The position numbers and the translations under genes were made by a program. A DNA stretch of 64,000 nt from Galerina marginata (lineage: Eukaryota > Basidiomycota > Agaricomycetes > Agaricales > Galerinaceae): the NCBI GenBank assembly GCA_023014335.1, contig JAECYW010000008.1, positions 620,001-684,000 on the forward strand. The letters run 5' to 3'. Shown in pieces: positions 33,202 through 43,012 of the stretch; position 1 is the stretch's first letter, and each line of letters begins with the position of its first letter. The notes under the pieces were generated by a model. That model had not been told where the DNA came from, made no database searches, and saw only the letters and a program-made list of their open reading frames with translations.

Positions 33202-33537
33202 TGGAGGTTCTGAGGGGTCCTACGGGCCTACGGATGTGGAAACAGATGAGCACGAGTCGATGCAATGAGAAGGTTTAGATGATGAACCGGAGCTGCAACC
33301 CTACGACCTTGAGATGATGGGTAACTAATTGTCCACTCGTAGTACAGTCGTACTGGAGTGTATGTTCAACTTCAAGACGTTGACAAAAACAAACCAATTG
33401 TGCCAGGCCGCGATCACCGGACGGCAACAACCGGGCCGAATAATCAGCAAGAAAACCCCTGCAATCCTGCTCACCTTCTACCATCTCATTGAATTATACA
33501 AATCTCCAATTTGGTCCTTGGGAGTCTCTATCATCCG
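33202..33537. promoter_or_regulatory. conserved head-to-head promoter RS-TM B / F-box 1
   Basis: 336 bp between divergent starts. Words shared in order with the spacers at 52386-52740, 55503-55840 and 59149-59495 include AACAAACCAAT, GCGATCACCGGACGGCA, GAATAATCAGCAAGAAAACC and a GAATTATACAAATCTCCAA block next to the F-box start. These likely hold shared promoter elements. Confidence 0.65.
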
Positions 33538-35182
33538 ATGGCTTCCTTCAAAAACGAGATTGATGCACTTCCCGTCGACGTTTGGATCAAGATTTTTGAT
33601 AATATTGCCGAACTGGATACCAAAGCCCATCCCCGCGAAACCTTGGTGAAGACTTCATCGACATGCCGAGCATTTCGCTCGCTTGCACTTCCTCTCATGT
33701 GTCGCACCTTTATTTACCATTCTTTCATCCTCGGGCCCACCCTAAGTCAGCAGATAGGATCCCAACAAACCAAGCCTGTACCCCCATCGGACGAAATAGA
33801 TCGTGAGCTGCAGCGTTTAACGTTCTTCAGTTCTGAGCCGATCGCTAGCTACGTGCGCCATCTTGAGCTACTCCCCTGGAAAAAACCAACTACCATCATC
33901 CCCGAAACCCCACTTGACGATGTCGACTCCATGTGGAGGAAGTTTTATCAAGTCCTTCCGCAGTTCAGAAATGCACGAAGCTTCCAGTCAAGCTACACCA
34001 AATTTGATGCCTTCGCACTCCAACAAATTTCTCGATTATCACAGCTGAAGCTCGTTGGCCTCACTTGTTGCAAACTCCTTTCTCCGGTGAACATATCTTT
34101 GCACTTGCATGAGTTTCGCTTCTGGGACCTTCTGACCAGCCTCGAAGGCAAGCGCACCCAAACGGTCCACCTCTGGTTAAGCCTCTTGGATCTGAACCAA
34201 CTCGAATACCTTTACGTCAAACCAGATCATGTTCCTTCACTTCTCGTACAGAAAATTAGCCCCACTGGAAAATTCAACTCGCTCATATCACTGGAGATAT
34301 CGATAACCACTGTCATGCTGCTCGATTTCCCCATCCTTCTCTCCAAAACACCCAGAATCCAGTGTCTAAAATTAGCCTCTGGATCTGGAAAGATTAACAA
34401 ATGGAAGCAGGTAATCGAGGCATACCAATTGCCTCTGATATCCCTTGTTCCCTACCTTCATGATTACTGCGGCCCATATGAACTCCTTCCATTCCTAATA
34501 GGCCAATCCTCGAAATCACAGAAATTTCGGCGCCTGTATTTGGAAAGCCTGCGAGTAACGGCCGAAGAAGATTTCTCAGTTTATTCGCAGCTTTTTTCCT
34601 CCCCCATTTATTCTCAGTACTTGACGGACTTGACTCATTTTCACGTTAAAATCGGATCAGTCAAATGCAGCGATCTCGCAAGCTTTTGCGTTATTCTCAC
34701 AAAATTGCAAAGCCTATCAGTGGAGGCATTATATACAGACAATGATATTACTCCAGAGGTCAGCCCGACATTGCTTTATTGAATTGCATGTTGAACCTTT
34801 CTTGCAGACCTTCTTAGACGATTTAGCCGATATTCCTTTATCGCCGCACATACAATCGCTAAGGTTAAACTGGACAGCAAGTGCTTCCGAGGATGTAGAC
34901 GCTAAACATAGAAAAACACAAGTTAAGCTTGCTAGCCGATTTCCTCTGCTCAAAAAGGTCTGGTTCTGTGACTGGAAGAGGTCCGCTTTTTTGTGGCACC
35001 AGAGTGCATCCGGAAGGCAGACATCGATGGTTTATGAAAGTATGATATTCCCCGATACCAACCCTCCTTTCTGACCTCCTCTATTTCCAGCTAAAACTCA
35101 GTCAAATTTTGTTGCTGCTCTTCATGCATATGAAAAGTCTTTCCCCGATGACTTGCGACTTTCTGAATACTTGTACTCTTAG
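33538..35182 (+). CDS. F-box protein (F-box 1, module 2)
   Basis: Exons 33538-34758, 34808-35039 and 35091-35182 join in frame to about 515 residues. The F-box lies at residues ~8-60: EIDALPVDVWIKIFDNIAEL then KTSSTCRAFRSLALPLMCRTFIYHSFIL. A Leu-rich body (FDAFALQQISRLSQLKLVGL, LLDLNQLEYLYVKPDHVPSLL, RLYLESLRV) follows, then the conserved TFLDDLADIPLSPHIQSLRLNW exon 2. The last exon reads TKTQSNFVAALHAYEKSFPDDLRLSEYLYS. The ATG at 33538 fits all paralogues; an in-frame start nine codons upstream is also open. Expected to bind Skp1 and recruit a substrate, from family knowledge. Part of the RS-TM / F-box / BTB module. Confidence 0.85.
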
Positions 35183-35861
35183 CACCTTCAAGTTCCTCCT
35201 AAGACGGTGGACTTGTAGGCAAGGTGACAGCTTTGAACTAAAGGCATCTTTTCTTATACACCTTCGTTGTTTACATTGGTATGTAAGTCTCTTCAAGAAT
35301 CCTTAAATGACCAGGGTAAACACAAAGTCGGTAGCTTACCCAGGGGTTACTGATGCATATTCATCCGGGTATGGTCGAGAACGTCCGAAAACTAGGACAA
35401 TGAGCATTGAACAATGAGCAATTGATTTTATTTTTCGCTTTGGGTCATTGTCGAGCACAATCCTCGTTGGGATACAAATATCTCTTTCAAGTTACTCATC
35501 TCTTTCAAGTTACTCGCTACCAACAGATGTTTAGGTCAAATACAGTAGTGAGCTCAAAGTCTGAGATTCATCCGCCTCCCCGTCGGGGAGATCAAGCAAG
35601 GCGGGGTTAATGGCCAGTGGTGACACTCCGTCGATCCATGATGAGATGTTCTATAAAATCAAATCCACAAGGCACGCTTATGAAGCCCGATGTTCATATA
35701 TTGTTAGTAGAAACAGCAGTGCTTGTGCTGCGAGGACAAGGACGAAATCATGCATGAAAAAAACACCCTCAAATCGCCACCTGGATGCAATTCGAAGTTA
35801 GAAGATAGGGTTAAATCGGTCTTCATAGAGCGTGAAAAATATCTCACTACTGGACAGCGTT
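35183..35861. other. convergent spacer between F-box 1 and BTB 2; holds the KDZ empty site
   Basis: No gene. 35752-35800 aligns with the two flanks of the KDZ transposon joined together (AAATCGCCACCTGGATGCAATTC versus AAATCGCTACCCAGA | TGCAACTC), so it is the paralogous uninterrupted site. A short direct duplication (CTCTTTCAAGTTACT) occurs near 35481-35515. Confidence 0.7.
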
Positions 35862-37004
35862 CTACTTAAGATTTGCCCATTCAGGAAGCCCAAAGTAAGT
35901 AGGTAGCTCATCCCATATCTTCTCGACGCCGGCTTCATAGAGAGGCATAATTTTGTCGACGCAGTTAGCGCAAAGCTTGTCGCGGATTGAAGGTGACAGA
36001 GACCGGAAAACTTTACCAAGAGCGTTCCAGTTGATTCCGGTGGACAAATTCATTAGACAGTCCAGGCGCGCCTTCAGACACTTGCGTTGGTCTAGACATT
36101 CTGGGTTTTTGGCTGGGTCATATGTTCGGCACCATCCATATTTATGTTGTGCAATTGCCTGGCATATTCTGATTCGACCGACAGCAAGTTTTTCAATTGA
36201 GTCTGGGGAAAGACGCAAGACTGTTCCGTCTGCACTGAGCAATGGTCTAAAGGTGTTTTCCTGGGGAAAAATGACTTTAGCACATAGAAACTTGCATAGA
36301 CTAGAATGTACCAAAGTGATATTCATTATGCATAGAAAGTACGCCGCAGGAAGAAGGGGTTGGATTCCGGCATCGCAGATAATGTTAAGAAGTTCAACAT
36401 GCTTCCCGCACAAAGGGCTTGGCTCGGTGGAATTTCTGCCGAATTTTGCCTGCCATTGTTCGAGCGATTGCGGTACTTCCGACTTGATACGCTTTAGGGC
36501 TGCATCATACAACTTTTCCAAGTCATATTTTCGCCCGAGACGGAGAATTGACGACAGCGCAAGCAAGTCAAACGTGTCAGACGGATCATATCCTCTAAAT
36601 GAGTTTGAAACAGTCATTCCAAACCAAAAATTAGATGAGCACAACATAGGAGGACAATCGTGCGCTTACACCTCGGGATGGTACAAGATGGTGAAGAGGT
36701 TCTTCCAATCCTGCGGCGCGTCGTCGAGATAGACAATAGGGCAACCATCTATCAAAATCTCTCCCTCTGGCTGTGGCAATCCAAACATGTCATAGAAAAC
36801 CGCGGATTGACGCGCGATTGAGCCACGATAAACGCGAAACTGGGTATTTTGAGCTTGGATGATGATGTTGCCATCTTCGAACCAGAAATCGGGGCTTCTG
36901 ACAATGACTGACTGTTGCTGATCATCGTCTTCCGCGTCGGCGCCAGATAAGGTACGTTTTCGCTTCGCGCTGGAAGGAACGGAGGTTGGGTTTGAAAGGG
37001 ACAT
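35862..37004 (-). CDS. BTB/POZ-domain protein (module 2)
   Basis: Exons 37004-36670 and 36594-35862, with a 75-nt intron at the same position as in the paralogue at 26837-27982. The BTB domain is nearly identical to that copy (DFWFEDGNIIIQAQNTQFRVYRGSIARQSAVFYDMF; PIVYLDDAPQDWKNLFTILYHPEV). The C-terminal part (residues ~150-355) is more diverged but keeps CHAIAQHKYGW-like, CANCVDKIMPLYEAGVEKIWDELPTYFGLPEWANLK features. It lies tail to tail with F-box 1, 680 bp away. Likely a Cul3-adaptor-type or scaffolding protein, substrate unknown. N-terminal 35 residues carry a basic KRKR stretch followed by an acidic run. Confidence 0.85.
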
Positions 37005-37189
37005 GTTCGCGACGTTCAGCTATCATTGGTAGAACCAATTAGGTGTACCGTCACACATTGTGACCACTGCACCCGTTGCTCGCTCTCTAATCCGGCAAAA
37101 TGCCGCCGCCCGCGGTACTTAGTAAACAGCCCTCAAAAAAACAATATTAGGTTTTGAGTGAATTTGTGACCATGAACATGATTTAGAAA

Positions 37190-39180
37190 GAGACGGGGCT
37201 AAATGATAAAGCATCCAGCCTGCATGAAGTGTAGAACGAAGCTGGAATCAAGCTGGAATCTACATTGAGAGGCCTAAGGAGGCCTCCAACTTGCTCCAGT
37301 GACGAGCCAAATAAAAGAACCAGGAAGTAACTGTTACCAGCGTGCGATCCCCGACTCTGTCCGAAGGACAGGAGGGTTCTGTAGTCCACAAACGTGCCGC
37401 GTCTCAGCCAAAACGATTGCAAGCTCGTGAGAAATCAGATTATATAACGAAGCTCGTGACTATTTTGTTCCTAAATTACACGATCAAAGTCTTCATATCG
37501 AAACAGTCGATGAGCTCGATATTTCACTTTCTCCTTACACTGTTTCCCTTTCTTTAAATTTTCATTTAAACCCACAACAGGTATTATATTATTTTTCACT
37601 TTACCTGGCGTGAATCCTCGCGAGCTACACTCTCAAGATACCCCTACTACTAGTATGTCCGCGGTTCAATCACATTTCGTGGGTCTCTTTATGTAAATAT
37701 CTGTAATCCTTAAGTCTGTAGCTACACCCACGTGTAAATTGCATCAACTGCTTTCCAAAATATTAACTGAACTTTACAATGATTTTGAGTATCTATGGCG
37801 TGGAAAAAACAGGATAAAAAGAGTCGGGGACTGGCGCCAAGGCGCCGTTAGGCATTAGGAAAGCAAGTTCGAGATTTGATCACCAGAGGATCAAAGCACA
37901 ATCGTGCCTTTCGTAGGCATCAGACTGGCAGACCTGGTTCTTAGTCTCATCGCTGTACTGGGCAACAAATGTGTGAGAAGGAAACGTGTCTGGAGTATAC
38001 CATTTGGAATGGCCGGAGAGAGAGCAGAAAAATGAAAGGGATCCAAGGCCTGATGTCATAAGTGGGAAGACGGAAAAAGCAGGCCCACTGCGACTGGAAA
38101 CCTTTGTATCACCTGTGCCTGACCACTGATAACCAGTAGATGGCTGGCAGGGCGTCTGGCTTGCTCCGATGAGTCGAGAGAGCCAACGCCAACGGGTGAT
38201 AGAGTATTCAAGGCCATCGGGACTCGCTTTGGCAATTTCCTCGTCTGGATCGACAGGCCATATTGGTGGAATGAGAAATCAATTCTTTGTAGAATTGAAT
38301 CGCAAAACGAAGAGAGACACCGCAAGGTGGTCAGACCAACGTCTAATAGAACCCGAGAAGGACCGTAGGGGTTGGCCCCATATGCGAGTTCGCCACTGGG
38401 GTCTTTCCTCTCTTGAAGCTGCCGCGGCATGCAAGGATAACAGACCTCATTCCGGAAAGGCCGGAAGCTGAAAAAATCGCAGATGCTTCCCAGCGTCCTT
38501 CGAGTTCGTTTGACATTCCCGTCCATGGGTTGATCTTGGGCGTGAAAAGGAAAGGAGATGTATAGAGAAGGCAGAGCTGCGCAGGAGAGGAGAGCACGGA
38601 TCGACGAGATCTGGAGGAGCGCCTGTAGTACAAATTAACAATCGGTGCTTATGATGATAGCAAAAGAGGAATGTGTGCGAACAGGGTGAGAAGACGACGC
38701 AGAAGTTGGAACTTGAAGTAGGAATAAAGGTGTTCTACAATGCGAGTCCATTGCCAGTCCCACAAATGCGGAAACCGACAGTGGTATTGGACATCGCATC
38801 GCAGAGTTTTGTCTCCTTCAAGTTCCAGTTCCAGTCTGCTTTGTCCTCCCGAAGGCGATCGTGGGCGCCAAGGGCGGAAGTCTGCACTGGCAAGAGCTGA
38901 CAATTTGTAGATAAATAGTCTACACGGATGGCATGCGATGCTCTGAATCTGAATCGCTGTGGATGACTCGCATGAGGCGGGTGCCAGTCTGAGTACTCGA
39001 GTGAAAACGCGGCGCGGGATGAACTGGTGGTTCAGACGGACTGGACAAAGATTGTGGACGGGTGAAAGAAGTTGGAAAGAATAAATTTAAAGATGTTCGC
39101 GGAGCCTAAAATAGTATCGGTGTAGACCAAGTTGTGGTCGGCAATCCGGCTTAGCTTCAACTGCAATGCTTCACGCGCAC
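37190..39180 (-). repeat. left arm of inverted duplication (segment X), unidentified gene relic
   Basis: On the minus strand this segment matches 49190-50600 on the plus strand over most of its length, with substitutions and indels. Local open stretches shared by both copies include LEGRWEASAIFSASGLSGMRSVILACRGSFKRGKTPVANSHMGP and ERKDPSGELAYG...RVLLDVGLTTLRCL in different frames, so it may be a decayed multi-exon gene. I do not recognise it. A ~500-bp insertion (about 37332-37855) is absent from the right arm. Confidence 0.6.
37348..37830. mobile_element. possible small insertion with 11-bp inverted ends
   Basis: Sequence present only in the left arm of the inverted duplication. TCCCCGACTCT (37348-37358) and its complement (37820-37830) lie near its edges. 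I could not find a target duplication and there is no coding capacity, so the class is unknown. Confidence 0.3.
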
Positions 39181-40624
39181 GCTTAACTTAGTACGACTCA
39201 CCTTGAAGTCCAGATGATTATGAGTTTAATATTTATGAGTAGGAAGGGTTTCGGATCGAGACTTACTCCTACATACGCCATTGTCAATGTCAGTGCCGAC
39301 TTCTTAGGCTGTGGTTTTGAGCTTGGGATGTTGGAACGCCCGAGTCATGCATATGATTATAATAAGAACAATTGATCTACGATTCTCGCAAGCTTTTATA
39401 TACTCAGGCTCGAACCACGGGATAGTTGAGTGAGCGTATTCGCGGCTCGCTTTGGAGATCTACAGTCGAGACGATGGCTTGCGCTATCTAGTATCGATTC
39501 CTGTATGATTGCGTTCGCGTGGCTGGGTCAGCTGGTTAATCTGAATTATTATTTATATACTACGACTACGCGCAGCTGCGACTTGAAGTATGTGAGCGCC
39601 AACGACTCACGAGCCTGAGGAATGGCGTGTGTGGATTTACTTTTTGGTTTTGGGATTTGGGAATTTTTATCTGGGATTTTACTTTACCTTGAAGCGCGAG
39701 TGAAGCGCCTAGGGCCCGGGTTCCGAGGCTGAGCTGGAGGCTGGAGGCTAAAGAGGAGAGGAGAGAAAAAAGGAGGAGAAGAGACGGAGAGTACGAGGAC
39801 TTGTTGTTGGGGTTCAGAGCGATGATCATCGTATTTGGAATACGACTTGATCTGATCTGATGGACATTATGTAGGAAAGGAGAGGAGGGGGGATTAAATT
39901 AGGGTCGATAGTTAGAGGAGGTAGGAATACCGGTACTGACACTGACGACGTGATGGATGGTGCGGCTGCCAGTGTTTGTTAGCGATGATCATCAGATTCA
40001 GACCTACGGAAGAAAGAGGACGGAGAGATGCGCGATGGACGGTTTCGACTTGGAATGGTATTAATATTCTAGAGTTTGGATATTGATCTCGAGCATGTGG
40101 GTTTACGGCCGCTCAGTCGCAGACCTGAGATACTATTACTAATAGATGTCGAGGCTGTTAGTACCATAAGCGGCGGCGGTTAGGAACTCGGTCACTCGGA
40201 TGACGGCGTCGAGTTCGAGTCGATGGCGATGGCGGCGGGAATGTCTGGGGTGTCAATCATATTAATAATGCATATGTCGAGCAAAAGCGTGCAAGTCACG
40301 GCTACTTAGAGCCGCAGCTTGGGTCTTGTCAATGTTCGTGGAAGTGTGCATGCGTGCGGGTGGGGTTAGAGCTAGTCAAACGAAGTAGCGCGGTGCGTCG
40401 CGCGAGAATATGAACATGTGCTGAGGATCTAGGTGGTTTCTGGATCCTGGGAGGGTTCTAATTTCTGAACCATGGGCTAGCACTAGCGTTAGTAGGCGCG
40501 CAGGTAAGAGGGAAAAGCTAAAACCAGGGAAACGTCCTAACAAGCGAATGTCCTGTCATGATCAATAATGCAGGTATGACAGTGGTCAAAATTCGTGTGC
40601 GTTGGTTCCGCTGAGCGAGTTAGT
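39181..40624. other. intergenic region without recognisable genes
   Basis: Unique sequence to the left of the KRE6 locus. Only short ORFs occur; base composition fluctuates, with purine-rich stretches near 39740-39900. I see no RNA gene or repeat array. Confidence 0.5.
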
Positions 40625-42073
40625 AGTCCCCTGTTATAACTCAGATCAGATCTCCGGGAACCGAAAAGGTAAAAGCGCGGCGACATTGATGACTTGGCTC
40701 GCCTTGCGGCATTCTCCAGGCCATACTTGCGAGCTTTGTGAACTGCCAGGTCCGTAGCCCAGTAATTGGCTCTATGTGCAAAGGGAAGTTATCTATTGCC
40801 TAAGATGTCGCCGAGATGTAGATACATAGTAACATGTTGAATATATTACTATCGTCTATTACCAAGGATATGAAGAGTACGACTGATCAGGGAGGTAAAA
40901 CATGTTCTCAAATGAGTCAAACTTATCTGGTTGATTAATGTCGTGGTGAAAATGAGACGACGAGAAGCTTGCATCAAAGCCATAAGCACTAGTTGGATGT
41001 ATTTCTGGGTAAGGTGAAAAATGGTGATGAGTTTGCTTGTTGCGATTCAGAATGACGCTGGAATCGTGGGCGATGGCGCTATTTTGTAGTAGGTACTGAG
41101 CTGTTCGTGCGCGCTCGAGGACTGCCGTGCGCAACTACCCACCGCGCCACCCTACTCACTTCGCTCCACTTACGACGACCGCCGGCGCAACTCGAAGAAA
41201 CGAACCTCACCCTTAACCTTCCCTTCCCCTACCCACCGATACCTCCAATATCCTAGACCACGGACTTGGATTACACCGTATGGGAAATGACAATTCAGGT
41301 GGTGGGTTCGGGCGACCCATGTCCTCGTGAACCTCCGCATCCCTATCCAACCAAGTTTGAGCCATAGTGTCCTCCCCTACCTCGACTCGCGTTCACTGCC
41401 TACAACGCCACATTCAGCCACCTCCGCCTTCTACCAACATGCAGGCGACACCACAGATGCAAACGTGGCCTGAAGAACACGTCTTTGGGGGCTAACAGCG
41501 AGGATTTGACGGCGCTGGGAGACGGTGGAGAAGGCCGGGTGGGAGACAGAAGGCATGAGGGGATGCGCCGCTGATGCCTCCACATCCCAAGTTTTGTTCA
41601 GACCACCTGGTTCGAAGGATGAACAACGCCTGGAGGTTGGCCTTTTCACACCAGAATGCAACTGTGTCAATATCCTGTGTCAGATGGTACTTACTATGGC
41701 TATGCTGGTGGTCATTTTTCTTGAACTCAAGTACTCGTCGTTGTGGGGGACAGAAGGTTTCAATGACATTTTTAGCCAGAGCGAATCTATAACAAGTCTG
41801 TCTGTATCTATAGTTCAGTTATTGTTTGGTCCTTAGAAGTCGTGTCAGCATACCTATAATAGTCTACTGAACAAGAGGTGGTGGATGAAGGAGGAGCCTG
41901 AGCATCTGAGGACATGCGCACCGTGAACGCGCACTGACATGTCGTGGTTAATGGTGAACCCAAGGTGAACCGACTCCCGCACTGATGGCGAGCTGATTCA
42001 TGTTGAGTTTTCCCGATTAGGAAATTAGCGCATCAAGATCTAAATCTGGATGATCGAGTTATAACAGGGGACT
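40625..42073. mobile_element. possible non-autonomous DNA element with 18-bp inverted ends
   Basis: AGTCCCCTGTTATAACTC at 40625-40642 is perfectly inverted at 42056-42073, with GATCA adjacent on both internal sides. The ends lie 1.45 kb apart. No transposase is visible; a 91-residue ORF (40859-41134, minus, His/Ser/Tyr-rich) is the longest inside. No matching target duplication was found, so this could also be a chance inverted repeat or regulatory palindrome halves. Confidence 0.4.
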
Positions 42074-43012
42074 CATCACTGGGATACGTCGGACGATAGA
42101 ACTTAATGAGAGACGTGTGCATCGCGGCATCTGACCAAATCGTGATCTTTAATTATCGATCAAAGCGCCAAGGCGGAGAAATTGTCAATTATTCGTGACG
42201 AATCACGATCCCGTTGTCGTCGTTGGGCAATGGAAATGGAAATGGAAATGGGGAATGGCCTGGAATGGCGGGACGGGCAGTTTTGGCCGTCGCCGACGCG
42301 GCTGTTGTCGATGATATTTTGATTCATTTGAGGGATCGGCGTTAGGTTTTTATTCTTTTTCGCAGGATTCGAAGAGGAGAGTCGGGTGAGGCGACTCGGA
42401 GGTGATACGTATCGTATCGTATCACGATACACACCAGGTGAGCGTGCATTAGTGATCATGCGAACACAAGAAAGGGAAGGAAGAGTGCATAAGCGAGAAC
42501 CCAGGGATGACGACAGTGGTGACGCATGAGCGTAGTGGTGTGACCAGGAATTTGGCAGGAAACGGCTGTAACGAGACGGGTGGGGGCGGCTGAACCTCCG
42601 TTTGGAAGATATTCTACACCGTCGGGCGGCACGGTGCTGAGCAAAGGACAGCTAACGGCACGGCGATCAGGCCGGTTGTGCCTTTTATAATTTGTTATTT
42701 TACCGTTGATGGGAATATCCCGAAAGTTTTGTGTTTCTGATTGTGCTCTGGACCGTGTGGATTGATTTTCCGTCACCACGTACCCACGCCCAGTCCTCCC
42801 TCTCTCAGTACTCTCCTTTTTTCCTTCTCCTCTCCTTCGAGTTTGCTCATCACCGACGACGACGACGACGAGCGCCGCCGTCGAAAGAGAGAGGCAGACG
42901 CCGCCGACGAAGATCTAGTTTCGCGCACGACGACCTCCTGTCTTTCCTTGCTTCGACACCTCATCAAGGACTAAGCATACCGAGCTCGGTGCCAAGTCAG
43001 GATCACCCAATA
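42074..43012. promoter_or_regulatory. upstream region of KRE6 with microsatellites
   Basis: Contains GGAAAT repeats (about 42235-42255), a GTATC-type repeat (about 42406-42430), a C/T-rich stretch near 42790-42840 and a GAC-type trinucleotide run near 42858-42872. Probably promoter and 5'UTR. The frame is open upstream of the chosen ATG, but only from a non-ATG codon. Confidence 0.45.
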
